Assembly (NCBI RefSeq): GCF_014850975.1
Contig: NZ_JACXST010000002.1
Span: 1,550,001 to 1,614,000, forward strand
Length of the DNA stretch: 64,000 nucleotides
Origin: Methylomonas fluvii
GTDB lineage: Bacteria > Pseudomonadota > Gammaproteobacteria > Methylococcales > Methylomonadaceae
Direction of reading: 5' to 3'
This document shows positions 18,128 to 28,200 of the stretch, piece by piece. The translations under genes were made by a program, and so were the position numbers. How positions within the stretch are numbered: position 1 is the first letter of the stretch; every line of letters starts with the position of its first letter. The notes under the pieces are model-generated. The model was not told where the DNA came from and searched no databases. It saw nothing but the letters and a program-made list of their open reading frames with translations.

Positions 18128-21100
18128 CTAAACCGCGCCAGCCGAGTATGGCCCTAAAGGGTCGGCTCCCAAAGTACCCACCAAAGACTGCAAATATTCC
18201 GGCGAAGCCAGCTCCACCAGTTTCTGTTGCGCCTGCCTATGCCGCTCGACCAACTGCAACTCGTTGATCAAGGTTTGGTGGCTGCTTTCTTGTAAGAACC
18301 CGCCCAAATAATCGACATGTCGTTGCCATAACGCGATGTCGCGCTGCTGCTTGATATGCAGGCGTTCCCGATACCAATCCGAGGCCAGTAAATAATCGCG
18401 GGTAAACATCGCCCGAATCTCCGGATGATGCGCGTCCTTACCCTGATAATGACCGTCGGCCATGATGTGCAGCAAAGCAAACAGCGGCGGACAAGCATCT
18501 TCTATGCTGCCGTCTTCGATATATTGCTGCGCCACGCGTTGTTGGGTTTCGACGATATTATTGATACCATCCACAAACACCTCCAAATCCTGGCGCTCCG
18601 GCTGCAAAATCTCGTCGGTAAACACCGCATACGGATTATCGAAGATTTTACCCATCAAGCCATGTACGAAATGGCTGGTGATCCGATAACCCAGGCGGCT
18701 GGCCAAGACGATTTGCCCCTTGTATTCGAAGTCGCTTAAAGGTTCCAGATAGCCATGTTGCAACAGAAACTTGGGGTGACGCTCTTCCCGCGACAGCCGC
18801 GCCCAGATCTCCGGCACCAACAAACTAATGTCGTGATCGACGCGGGTATCCGGACCGATAAATCCCGCCGAACTGGAAAAGCCGGGATAACCGGTCAAAA
18901 TGAACGAGACCAGCGCGTTGTTCAAATCGGCGGTGCCGCGCAGAGCATTAAATGGTCCTTTAGTCAGCGCCCCTTCACTGCCGGCTCCGGTGGTAGACGG
19001 CGACTTGCCGGTCAAGGAACAGACAAAGTCCATAAACAGTTCCGGCAACTCTTGATAATGAATCGGGTTGTAAACCGCTAACGCGCGGATACCCGGTTCG
19101 GGCGGATTGTTGCGGCGACCGGTCAATACCGCATCCACCGGATGGCAGAGCGGTTGATTGAGCGGAATCTTACGATGCAAACGCGCGCCCAGCTCGGCTA
19201 CATACTTGCGCAAGGGTTTCACCACGTCGACGCGGGTTTCCAGGTAACGCGGATTTTTCGACGGTTTGCCGTTCACCAAACGCGGATGCGCGGAACACAC
19301 CACAAAGCCTTTTCCATCCTGATAAGCGTCAGTTAACAGCTTTTGCATCGGCGCGGTGAATTTGGAAAAAGTCATTACATCTTCCACGATCGCCGACAAA
19401 TTCTCATGGTCCAAAGGCTCGAAATTGGCCATAAAATTACCCGGCCCGGACATGTTCAGCTCGGTCTGCTTGTCGTAACCCGGAATAATCGCGTCGTCCG
19501 GGCGTTGAAACAGTCGATATTCGCAGTTGCTAACCAACTTCAAACTCATTTCATAGCCATCGTCCGGCAGGCATGCGCGTACTGCTTGCTTCGGCACCAC
19601 CACCGAAGCGCTGATGTCGTCTTCCATCTGCACTTTCTCGCAGGCGATATAGTCTTGCCGCACCTTGAAAGTGCGCCAGCCGCCGTCCAGATCAAAACCT
19701 ACCCGCAAATAGGTAGCAACGATCTTACGCTGATTCAGTTTCAGCTCATGGCCGGGCGCACCGTCAATCACGTCCACCGATAAATTATCGCGCCAATTGT
19801 TACCCCATTCCGGGCGGTAAAAGCGCTTGATCAAAAACACCAAAGCCAGGATGCTGGGCGGGATGGATCGCAGCCAATCATTGAATTCCGGAAGGTGATT
19901 GGGAGAAGGCGTCAACAACTTGATCACGGAACCCAGACTGCGTTCCTGACTGAGCACGGTGCGGCTAGGGCCATGGTCATCGCGTTCGAAGCCCGGCAAG
20001 AAGCGGCCGGTATAGTCTTTATCGAAAATGGCCTGCACCCGATCCAAATCGTGCTGCAAATCGTCTACAAACAGTGGCCCATAGATCGCCGCGTCCTCGA
20101 TGGATTTGGAAATCTCCGATTTACCGCCGCCGGACACCGTGCAGGGCTTATGACAAAAAGTGCCTTCCGCGACGGTGCCGATCAAACGCCAGGACGGCGC
20201 GCCGGGATGCTTGCACATCTCGATTTTATAGCCGTTGGGCTGCACGTAAATTTTGCCCGGTTGCAAACGAATGCTGTGGCTTTGGCCGTTTCTGATCCAG
20301 GTAATTTTCTGCGTCGCCAGACTCATCCGCAAATCCTGCGGCACGTAAATAATTTCCGGAAAATGCCTGTCTACCGCATAACCTTCCGGATGCACATCCA
20401 TGATCGCGCCGTAGTGATAGGTCATCTCGTCAAAATCGTAGCCCGGTTCACGGGTCAAACTGCCGATACCAAACTCGTCGCCGTGGTTGATGCGCCGAAA
20501 TGCCAACGCGCCGCCGGCATGCTCTTCCTCCGCCAAGCCGAACAAATTGGCGGCGTAGCTGATCTGGGTTTTGACTTCTTTCTTGCAATAGCCGTAGTAA
20601 TTGTCGGCCAACAAAGTGACGATCACGCCGCTGCGGTCGCGTGCAGTCAGTTTAAAGGCCTGGCCGTCGTTATAAAATTCTTCGGGATTTTGCCAGCACA
20701 TGCCATCGGCGCGTTGCCGTTCGGTAGCATCGTCCCAATGCGGCAGACCCAACTGCTTTTTGGTGAGCTTGGTTAAATGCGGCGCCAGAATCACGCAACC
20801 GCTGTGCCCGGACCAATGCTCGACATCCAGGGCCGCATCGCATTCCGGCAAAGCAGGATTGCCGCCGTTACCGAAGATACTCTCAACAAAATCCAGATTG
20901 CTGACCAGATTGCCCGGCGCAAAAAAGCGAATTTCCATGGATTTTTCCGCGGCAACACCCGGGATTTCCGGACAGACTACCGGCCGCATCAATAATGATG
21001 CAAACATGCGTGCCGGCTTGGGTTGATGAGCGGTAAACGGCAGTACCATCAAATCGTCAGGCGGATTTAAAGCCTCACCCAGCATCAAGGCAAAAGTCAG

Positions 21101-21604
21101 CTTGGGCACCTGCTTCTTATCGCCGGGAACCGGCAGGCCGCCTTCGGCAACATGAAACGAGCCTTGCGTGGTCCGCCGGTCGCTGGCCGGATTGTGCAAA
21201 ATGCCTTGCTTGACTCGGAAGCTGGAGACGATTTCGGAACGAAATTCATCCTCACCCAAAGGCAACGACAATTCGCGCGCCACGCCGTGCTTATCCAGCT
21301 CAAAGGTCATGGTCGGCAAGCTGGGGATTTTGGCAAAGCCCAGGTCCGCGCAATAGCGCTCCAGAAAATCTTGAATCCGTCTGTCGGCAGGATAAAGGGA
21401 GGAACTGGCCAACAAGCGGCTTTTTTCCAGATAGCTATTCAGCAAGTCCTGGGCGGTATCCATAAACTGGGCTGACTCGGTATCGATACAAGTCGGCTGC
21501 CCGCATGAAGCCAGTTTCAGATTGATATAAAGATGCAACTGTTGCTTAACAGCTTGCTCATCTTGCCCCACCGACCCCAGACCCAGCGCCCTTAGCTTAT
21601 CCAT
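18128..21604 (-). CDS. Large protein (1158 aa) of unrecognised family with P-loop-like motif
   Basis: No signal peptide or membrane helix is seen, so it is probably cytoplasmic. Start is well supported by GGGGGAGGATT before the ATG. The sequence is globular throughout. Features that stand out are a glycine-rich phosphate-loop-like motif, TVSGGGKSEISKS (about residues 489-501), a conserved-looking block DNYYGYCKKEVKTQISYAAN (about 334-353), and GKSPSTTGAGSEGALTKG in the C-terminal third. It follows the split ATP-grasp and alpha-E genes on the same strand after a 174-base gap. The context suggests a nucleotide-dependent partner in the same modification pathway. It is not the DUF2126 protein often found in these clusters. 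Function is unknown. Confidence 0.85.
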   Translation of the reverse strand: MDKLRALGLGSVGQDEQAVKQQLHLYINLKLASCGQPTCIDTESAQFMDTAQDLLNSYLEKSRLLASSSLYPADRRIQDFLERYCADLGFAKIPSLPTMTFELDKHGVARELSLPLGEDEFRSEIVSSFRVKQGILHNPASDRRTTQGSFHVAEGGLPVPGDKKQVPKLTFALMLGEALNPPDDLMVLPFTAHQPKPARMFASLLMRPVVCPEIPGVAAEKSMEIRFFAPGNLVSNLDFVESIFGNGGNPALPECDAALDVEHWSGHSGCVILAPHLTKLTKKQLGLPHWDDATERQRADGMCWQNPEEFYNDGQAFKLTARDRSGVIVTLLADNYYGYCKKEVKTQISYAANLFGLAEEEHAGGALAFRRINHGDEFGIGSLTREPGYDFDEMTYHYGAIMDVHPEGYAVDRHFPEIIYVPQDLRMSLATQKITWIRNGQSHSIRLQPGKIYVQPNGYKIEMCKHPGAPSWRLIGTVAEGTFCHKPCTVSGGGKSEISKSIEDAAIYGPLFVDDLQHDLDRVQAIFDKDYTGRFLPGFERDDHGPSRTVLSQERSLGSVIKLLTPSPNHLPEFNDWLRSIPPSILALVFLIKRFYRPEWGNNWRDNLSVDVIDGAPGHELKLNQRKIVATYLRVGFDLDGGWRTFKVRQDYIACEKVQMEDDISASVVVPKQAVRACLPDDGYEMSLKLVSNCEYRLFQRPDDAIIPGYDKQTELNMSGPGNFMANFEPLDHENLSAIVEDVMTFSKFTAPMQKLLTDAYQDGKGFVVCSAHPRLVNGKPSKNPRYLETRVDVVKPLRKYVAELGARLHRKIPLNQPLCHPVDAVLTGRRNNPPEPGIRALAVYNPIHYQELPELFMDFVCSLTGKSPSTTGAGSEGALTKGPFNALRGTADLNNALVSFILTGYPGFSSSAGFIGPDTRVDHDISLLVPEIWARLSREERHPKFLLQHGYLEPLSDFEYKGQIVLASRLGYRITSHFVHGLMGKIFDNPYAVFTDEILQPERQDLEVFVDGINNIVETQQRVAQQYIEDGSIEDACPPLFALLHIMADGHYQGKDAHHPEIRAMFTRDYLLASDWYRERLHIKQQRDIALWQRHVDYLGGFLQESSHQTLINELQLVERHRQAQQKLVELASPEYLQSLVGTLGADPLGPYSAGAV

Positions 21605-21778
21605 AATCCTCCCCCTTTAGTTTTAGAAAACGATGCTTCCATGATATAGCAAACTTGGGGCTTGGGTCAGTAGCAATCCAAGCAACGCCCCATCGACCCA
21701 GCTTGCTTCCGCTCAACCGAGCTGTCGCTCAGTGCTGCAGACGGATGACTGGTGAGAATCTTCCTGTTGGCAATAGTG

Positions 21779-22735
21779 TCAATTTTTCTCCAATTCGGCT
21801 TCGCCAAGCGTATTTAAAAACCACATTGCTGCGATTTGCTTATGTAAATCGTCGAACTTCGCTTGCAAGCCGTCCAGCACCTGATGCAGTTGCTCCGGGG
21901 TAGTCTGCTTAATCTCAATGGCCAATATCTCTTGTTCCAATTGCTCCAATTGTGGGAACAACTCGGTGGCATTCGGCAAGCGCTTGATGCAATAGGTAAT
22001 CTCTTCGATACAGTGCACGACGGCCCTGGGGAAATCCGGGTTTTTCAGCAGAAAATTCAGCACGTCCTCACCGTTAATACGATTGCGGACGTGCTTGCGG
22101 TACATCAACACCGCGCTCAGCGACTTCAAGACGTTGATCCACAAAATGGTTTCGTACTCCCGCATCTTGGTGCTGCGATTTTCCGCCAACAACACGGTAC
22201 CGAAATCCATGATCCTGCTGGTCATGTCGGCGCGTTCCAGATTACGGCCGATACAGATAAACCGGGCACTATCGCTGCGGCTCATAGACCCGGCCATGAA
22301 GCCGGTAAAGCGTTGGCAGCCGGCCATGATTTCCTGTAAGAACAGCGCCCTACCCCGGCGATTGGACAGGCTGTCCAGATTATTGTTGGCGTACAAGTAC
22401 ATCTCGTTGACCTGCTGCCAGGCCTCGTCAGGCATCAGCTCGCGGCTGGTGCGGATATTCTCGCGGGCAAACGACAAAGACGCCAGCAAGGAGCCTTGAT
22501 TACTCATATCGGCTAATAAAAATCGAGTGGTGTTCTGCTCACTGGGGTTTTTAAAGCGTTGGTAAAACGCCTCTTCCACGCCGCAGATGTTCAGCAAATT
22601 GCGCCAGCCCAGTTCCACACCATACGGCAAATCATAGATCAGATGCATCGTGGCACTAATCAAGCGGGCGGTATTTTCGGTGCGCTCCAGGTAACGGGCC
22701 ATCCAGTACAAGCGTTCGGCGGATCGCGATAACAT
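21779..22735 (-). CDS. Alpha-E domain protein
   Basis: A 318-residue all-helical alpha-E (DUF403) protein, from MLSRSAERLYWMARYLERTENTARLI to the end. The family always sits beside circularly permuted ATP-grasp proteins and is thought to assist peptide-like amide bond formation; biochemistry is scarce. The start is one base after the upstream ATP-grasp stop, which argues for coupled translation. A fused alpha-E copy lies at the C-terminus of the 843-residue protein on the other strand. Confidence 0.93.
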   Translation of the reverse strand: MLSRSAERLYWMARYLERTENTARLISATMHLIYDLPYGVELGWRNLLNICGVEEAFYQRFKNPSEQNTTRFLLADMSNQGSLLASLSFARENIRTSRELMPDEAWQQVNEMYLYANNNLDSLSNRRGRALFLQEIMAGCQRFTGFMAGSMSRSDSARFICIGRNLERADMTSRIMDFGTVLLAENRSTKMREYETILWINVLKSLSAVLMYRKHVRNRINGEDVLNFLLKNPDFPRAVVHCIEEITYCIKRLPNATELFPQLEQLEQEILAIEIKQTTPEQLHQVLDGLQAKFDDLHKQIAAMWFLNTLGEAELEKN

Positions 22736-22736
22736 C

Positions 22737-24191
22737 TTATTGCTCCCTGTTGATAATCCAAGTGTCTTTACTGCCGCCGCCCTGCGAGGAGTTCACCACC
22801 AGTGAACCGGCACGTAGCGCTACCCGGGTCAGACCACCGGCAGTCACAAAGCTGTTCTCGCCTTGCAGAATGAACGGCCGCAAATCGATATGGCGAGGCT
22901 CCAGTTTGTCGTTGCATAAGGTCGGGCAAGTTGACAAAGCCAGTGTCGGTTGGGCGATGTAATTGCGGGGATTGTCCTGAATCAGTTTATGGAACTGCTT
23001 GATCTCCTTTTGTGTGGCGTGCGGCCCTACCAACATGCCGTAACCGCCGGATTCGTTGGCCGGTTTCACCACCAGTTCCGGCAAATGTGCCAGCACATAG
23101 GCACATTGTTCGGGATTGCTGCACAAATAGGTGGGGACATTCGGCAGAATCGGCTCTTCGTTCAAATAATACCGAATCATTTCCGGCACGTAGGCATACA
23201 CCACCTTGTCGTCGGCCACGCCGGCGCCCGGTGCATTTGCCAGCGCCACATTGCCAGCTTTCCAAGCACGCATCAGACCTTTTACCCCCAGAACCGAATC
23301 TTTATGAAACACCTCCGGATCGAGGAACAGGTCATCGATGCGCCGGTAAATCACATCGACTTTTTCTAACCCTTTGATGGTGCGCATATAAACGCAATCG
23401 TCGTCTTTGACCAGTAAGTCTCCGCCCTCCACCAGTTCCGCGCCCATTTGCTGTGCCAGGAAGGCGTGTTCGAAATAGGCCGAGTTATAGATACCGGGCG
23501 TCAATACCGCAATTTGCGGCGTGTCGTCGGTGTCGGGAGCCAATGACGCCAGCATCTCAAACAACTGAGTCGGATAATCGTCCACCGGCAAAATATTCAG
23601 ATTTTCCAACAACTCAGGAAAGATACGTTTGGTAATTACCCGGTTTTCGATCATGTACGAGACGCCGGACGGCACCCGCAGATTGTCTTCCAGCACATAC
23701 AGCTTGCCATCGCCAGCCCGTACCAGATCGCTACCGCAGATATTGGCCCAAGTGCCGAATTTGGGCTGCATGCCTAAGCATTCCTTGCGAAAGTTGCTGG
23801 AACTGTTGATCAGATCAGCCGGCACCAAGCCATCCTTGATAATCTGCTGCTGGTTGTAGACATCGTTGATAAAGCAATTCAAGGCTTTCAAACGCTGTTT
23901 CAGCCCGGCTTCCACGATTTGCCACTCTTGAAAATCGATCAGCCTGGGAATGATGTCGAAAGGCCAAGCTCGATCAATATTGCCTTCGTCGCTGTAGACG
24001 GTGAAGGTGATGCCCATCTCCATGATGGCCGCTTCCGCCGCCGACAGCCGGCCTTTAATAGCGTCCATGCCCAAAGATTGTAAGTATTGACTCAAACTGG
24101 CGCAGGCATCGCGCGGCTTACCGCCCGCAGCAATCATCTCGTCGTAAGCCTTATCGGCGCGGTAATCCGCCCAAATTGTTGGTGTGGCCAT
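22737..24191 (-). CDS. Circularly permuted ATP-grasp protein
   Basis: A 484-residue protein of the circularly permuted ATP-grasp (DUF404/DUF407) class, proposed to ligate amino groups to carboxylates. Marks are FTVYSDEGNIDRAWPFDIIPR, LEDNLRVPSGVSYMIENR, VVKPANESGGYGMLVG (the ATP-binding lysine and glycine loop), and SSQGGGSKDTWII at the end. The ATG at 24191 was chosen because AAGGA lies nine bases upstream; a longer frame reaches 24341 without a ribosome site and its extra residues do not match the family. First gene of a three-gene operon with alpha-E and the 1158-residue protein. Confidence 0.93.
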   Translation of the reverse strand: MATPTIWADYRADKAYDEMIAAGGKPRDACASLSQYLQSLGMDAIKGRLSAAEAAIMEMGITFTVYSDEGNIDRAWPFDIIPRLIDFQEWQIVEAGLKQRLKALNCFINDVYNQQQIIKDGLVPADLINSSSNFRKECLGMQPKFGTWANICGSDLVRAGDGKLYVLEDNLRVPSGVSYMIENRVITKRIFPELLENLNILPVDDYPTQLFEMLASLAPDTDDTPQIAVLTPGIYNSAYFEHAFLAQQMGAELVEGGDLLVKDDDCVYMRTIKGLEKVDVIYRRIDDLFLDPEVFHKDSVLGVKGLMRAWKAGNVALANAPGAGVADDKVVYAYVPEMIRYYLNEEPILPNVPTYLCSNPEQCAYVLAHLPELVVKPANESGGYGMLVGPHATQKEIKQFHKLIQDNPRNYIAQPTLALSTCPTLCNDKLEPRHIDLRPFILQGENSFVTAGGLTRVALRAGSLVVNSSQGGGSKDTWIINREQ

Positions 24192-24648
24192 GCTGTATAC
24201 ATCCTTGAACGTTGCTTTTATGGTGCAGATCCGCGCAGAATTGGTGCAAAAACGACCGCACCATTTCAACGCAAACCGGTTCTCATCAGTTAACTGAAAT
24301 GAAGCAATAGCGATGCCAAGTTGCGCACCTACGGCTATCAATTGCGCGGCCCCATCCGACTTATCGTGCCCTAGCGCCGGAAAATACCCTTTAGTTCAGA
24401 AGCTTGAATCAACCCAATGCTTTATATTGGACGACTCTAGGCAGAGCCACCGAACCCACGCGGTCAATGATGCGCTCGGCTATTCCTGATCGTAACGGCA
24501 TGCTTCTTGCGGGTTTCTTGGGCTACGCAGTCATCCAAAGTCTCGTCAGAATCAGCATCGGCACTAAGAATCCAGCTTAGAAAACATAAATAAACGAGAT
24601 TGGCTTTGATAAATTGCGCTATACCCGGTAAACCGGCAAACTAAACCT
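24192..24648. other. Divergent intergenic region between the two ATP-grasp operons
   Basis: 457 bases between two head-to-head operons, so both promoters must lie here. No gene is seen. AT-rich hexamers (TTGAAT near 24404, TATATT near 24423) are too close together for a standard promoter, and no operator palindrome is evident. Confidence 0.4.
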
Positions 24649-27180
24649 ATGAAAACCTTAAGCACACCAGAAGCTTTCGCGCCGGGATACCGCCTCGATA
24701 AGGGCATCCACGACGAAATGCTGGACGAGACTGGCCGGGTTAGACCGCATTGGTCCCACCTGATGCGGGCATTGCAACAGCTCGGCCCCCGCGAAGTGGG
24801 TGAACGCCACCAGGAAGCGCTAAGACTGCTGCGCGAGAACGGCGTCACCTACAACGTCTACGGCGACCCGGACGGTATTAACCGCCCTTGGCAACTCGAC
24901 CCGATACCGCTATTGCTTTCCGGCGACGAGTGGTTCGACATTGAAGCCGGACTGCTGCAACGCGCCGAACTGTTGAACCTGATTTTGGCCGACCTGTACG
25001 GCCCGCGCCAGCTCATCAAGAAAAACCTGCTGCCGCTGGAGCTGATCTACAACCACGGCGGCTTTCTGCGCGTTTGCGATCAAGTAAGCTTGCCCGGCCA
25101 ACATCAGTTGGTATTGTGCGCCGCCGACCTGGCGCGCGGCCCGGATAAAAAAATGTGGGTGCTGGGCGACCGTACTCAAGCGCCATCGGGCGCCGGATAC
25201 GCATTGGAAAACCGCTTGGCCATGTCGCGGGTCTTGCCCAGCTTGTTTCGCGACACCCACGTCCACCGCCTGGCGCGCTTCTTCCAGTCCTTGCGCGCCG
25301 GCCTGAATGCCATCGCTCCCGGCGACGCCGACACCCCGCGGGTGGTGGTACTGACGCCCGGCCCGCTGAACGAAACTTTTTTCGAACACGCCTATCTGGC
25401 CTCCTATCTGGGTTACCCGCTGGTGCAGGGCGACGACCTGACCGTTCGCGACGGCTATGTCTGGCTGAAATCGCTGGTCGGCTTGCAGCGGGTGGACGTG
25501 ATCTTACGACGGGTGGACGACAATTACTGCGACCCGCTGGAACTGCGCGAAGACTCGCGGCTAGGCGTCCCCGGCCTATTGGAAGTGGTCAGACGCGGGA
25601 ATGTGGCGATTGCCAATCCACTGGGTAGCGGCGTATTGGAAAATCCCGGCATCATGCCCTTCCTGCCGGGTATCGCCAAATACTTCCTGGGCCAAACCCT
25701 AAAATTAAATTCGATAGCCACCTGGTGGTGCGGCCAAACCCGCGAGTTAAATTACGTACTGACCAATCTGGAACGCCTGGTCATCAAACCGATATACCGC
25801 AAGCCCGGCGAACACTCGGTGTTCGGCCATCAACTGAGCCGAGCGCAACTCGCGGAGTGGCGCGCGCGCATCAAGGCCCGCCCGGCATTTTACGTCGGCC
25901 AGGAATACGAAAGCTTTTCCACCGTCCCGGCTTTGGTGGCCGGCGGTTACGAACCCCGCCAAACCGTGCTGCGTTGCTTTATGGTGGCGCGCGCGGACGG
26001 TTATACGCTGATGCCGGGTGGTTTGAGCCGTAGCGCGCCGCAATACGGCAATATGATGATCACCAACCAAACCGGCGGCATCAGTAAAGATACTTGGGTG
26101 GTCGCTACCGAGCCGCAGCATCCGGCCATTCCGGCCAAGCGCAGCAGCAGCCTGGCCGGCCACGGCAATGCCCTACCCAGCCGCGCCGCGGACAATATTT
26201 TCTGGGTAGGCCGCAACGCGGAACGTGCGGAAGGCGGCGTACGCTTGTTGCGGGCCACGATCAAAAAACTGTTCAGCAACCCTGATCGCGATAGCCCCGA
26301 CTATCAGCTCAGCCTGGAAACCCTGCTGCGCTGCGTCACCAGCATGACCGGTACCTACCCCGGTTTTTTTGCCGAGGATAACGAAAGCTTGCTGCTCACC
26401 CCCGAAGCCGAATTACTGGCGGTAGTAGTCGACGAAAGCCGGGCGGGCAGCCTGGCCAACACGGTAAACAGAATGACCCAATCCGGTTACGCGGTGCGCG
26501 ATTTATGGTCGTCGGATACCTGGCGGGTCATCGATGAAATCGAGGAACAGGTTTCCGAGGCGCGCCGCCTGGGTAAAATCGGTTTGTGGTCGATGCAGGA
26601 GCAAATGGATCAGCTGATCACCACGCTCTCAGCATTCAGCGGTTTGGTGATGGAGAGCATGACGCGCGGCAACGGCTGGCTGTTTCTGGATATAGGCCGG
26701 CGCCTGGAGCGCGGTTTACAGTTGGTATCGGTGTTGAGAACGGCGTTTGCGATGCCGCAAAGCGAAGCGGCGGAAACCCGTTTGATCGAATCACTGCTGG
26801 ACACCAGCGACAACCTGATTTGCTACCGCCAACATTACCGCAGCAACCTGGAGTTGGCCTCGTTTTTGGAACTTCTGCTGATGGACCCCAACAATCCCCG
26901 CTCACTGGCTTATCAAATCGCCCGTTTGCAGGAGCATGTCGGTAAACTGCCGCGAGAACCCAGCACCCGCCGGATAAGCGCCGAAGAGCGGTTGCTATTA
27001 GAGGCTAGTTATCTGCTGAATATCGCCAACATCGACGACTTATTGAGCGTCTCCGAATCAGGCATTCGCGAAGCGCTGGACCAACAACTCAGCAAGATTT
27101 ACGCCCTGTTGGCCGCGCTGTCCGATACCTTGACCGCCAATTATTTCCGCCACGGGGACGCGCCGCAATCGCTGTCCTAA
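24649..27180 (+). CDS. Fused circularly permuted ATP-grasp/alpha-E protein
   Basis: An 843-residue fusion. Residues 1-490 are a circularly permuted ATP-grasp domain (GVTYNVYGDPDGINRPWQLD, LGDRTQAPSGAGYALENR, LVIKPIYRKPGEHSVFG, TGGISKDTWVV). From about 510 an alpha-E domain follows (ADNIFWVGRNAERAEGGVRLL, running to the helical end). It repeats, in one chain, the two genes on the opposite strand, and is clearly paralogous rather than a recent copy, since the two ATP-grasp parts share motifs but not long identities. The transglutaminase gene starts ten bases after its stop. Confidence 0.93.
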   Translation: MKTLSTPEAFAPGYRLDKGIHDEMLDETGRVRPHWSHLMRALQQLGPREVGERHQEALRLLRENGVTYNVYGDPDGINRPWQLDPIPLLLSGDEWFDIEAGLLQRAELLNLILADLYGPRQLIKKNLLPLELIYNHGGFLRVCDQVSLPGQHQLVLCAADLARGPDKKMWVLGDRTQAPSGAGYALENRLAMSRVLPSLFRDTHVHRLARFFQSLRAGLNAIAPGDADTPRVVVLTPGPLNETFFEHAYLASYLGYPLVQGDDLTVRDGYVWLKSLVGLQRVDVILRRVDDNYCDPLELREDSRLGVPGLLEVVRRGNVAIANPLGSGVLENPGIMPFLPGIAKYFLGQTLKLNSIATWWCGQTRELNYVLTNLERLVIKPIYRKPGEHSVFGHQLSRAQLAEWRARIKARPAFYVGQEYESFSTVPALVAGGYEPRQTVLRCFMVARADGYTLMPGGLSRSAPQYGNMMITNQTGGISKDTWVVATEPQHPAIPAKRSSSLAGHGNALPSRAADNIFWVGRNAERAEGGVRLLRATIKKLFSNPDRDSPDYQLSLETLLRCVTSMTGTYPGFFAEDNESLLLTPEAELLAVVVDESRAGSLANTVNRMTQSGYAVRDLWSSDTWRVIDEIEEQVSEARRLGKIGLWSMQEQMDQLITTLSAFSGLVMESMTRGNGWLFLDIGRRLERGLQLVSVLRTAFAMPQSEAAETRLIESLLDTSDNLICYRQHYRSNLELASFLELLLMDPNNPRSLAYQIARLQEHVGKLPREPSTRRISAEERLLLEASYLLNIANIDDLLSVSESGIREALDQQLSKIYALLAALSDTLTANYFRHGDAPQSLS

Positions 27181-27190
27181 GGGAGTCACC

Positions 27191-28072
27191 ATGCGTTATC
27201 GGGTTACCCATACCACCACCTACCGTTACCAGCAAACCGTAGGCTTGTCTTATAACGAAGTCAGGATGCAGCCGCGGCCTTGCCCGAATCAGCAACTGCT
27301 CAGTTCGCAGCTGAAAATTACCCCCTTGCCCTGCGACTATCGGACCCGTACCGATTTTTTCGGCAATCAAGTTGCTTGGTTTTCGATTCGCGAACCGCAT
27401 CGGGAGTTTGTGGTCACCGCCAGCAGCGAAATACAGATTTTTCCGCAACCGGTGCAGTTGGATTTAAGCCACGGCATGAGCTGGGAATTAGTCAAGGAAG
27501 CACTCTGGAACGACAGAAGCGAACCGCTATTGGAGGCGCGGCAATTTGCCTTGGATTCGCCGTTCATTGCCGCCGATGCCGCACTGGCCGCTTACGCGCA
27601 AGCCTCATTCACGCCCGGCAAGGCGCTGATCGAAGCGATACACGATCTGATGCAACGCATCCACCGCGATTTTACCTTCGACCCGGAATTCACCAACCTG
27701 GCCACCCCACTGACCACCGTGCTGCAACACCGGCGCGGCGTCTGTCAGGATTTCGCCCATCTGGCCATCGGCTGCATCCGCTCGCAAGGCCTGGCGGCCC
27801 GCTATGTCAGCGGCTATATCGAAACCCTGCCGCCGCCCGGCAAGAAAAAACTGGTGGGCGCCGACGCCTCGCATGCCTGGTTCTCCGTGTACTTACCGGA
27901 CCTGGGCTGGATGGACTTTGACCCTACGAACAACCAATTGCCGGGCGACAGGCACATCATCGTCGCTTGGGGCCGCGACTATAGCGATGTCACGCCATTG
28001 AAAGGGGTGATTTTCGGCGGTCAAAACCACGAATTGAAAGTGGCGGTGGAAGTTGAAAACCTGGGCGCGTAA
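27191..28072 (+). CDS. Transglutaminase-like protease
   Basis: A 293-residue cytoplasmic transglutaminase-fold enzyme. An N-terminal beta domain (MRYRVTHTTTYRYQQTVGLS) is typical of the bacterial group that accompanies alpha-E and ATP-grasp genes. The catalytic triad is complete: Cys in RRGVCQDFAHLAIGCIRS, His in ASHAWFSVYLPD, Asp in WMDFDPTNN. GGGAG lies before the ATG. It may cleave or cross-link the peptide product of the ATP-grasp proteins; this is inference from gene context. Confidence 0.94.
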   Translation: MRYRVTHTTTYRYQQTVGLSYNEVRMQPRPCPNQQLLSSQLKITPLPCDYRTRTDFFGNQVAWFSIREPHREFVVTASSEIQIFPQPVQLDLSHGMSWELVKEALWNDRSEPLLEARQFALDSPFIAADAALAAYAQASFTPGKALIEAIHDLMQRIHRDFTFDPEFTNLATPLTTVLQHRRGVCQDFAHLAIGCIRSQGLAARYVSGYIETLPPPGKKKLVGADASHAWFSVYLPDLGWMDFDPTNNQLPGDRHIIVAWGRDYSDVTPLKGVIFGGQNHELKVAVEVENLGA

Positions 28073-28200
28073 CCCTACACAGATGCCGAAGAATCACCCG
28101 CATGAAAAGCCACCTTTCATCCGTTAGGAATTCCCCGAAATCCCCATACTTAGCTCGTGACAAAACCTTGCATTTCGTGAGATAAACCGAGATATTTGGT

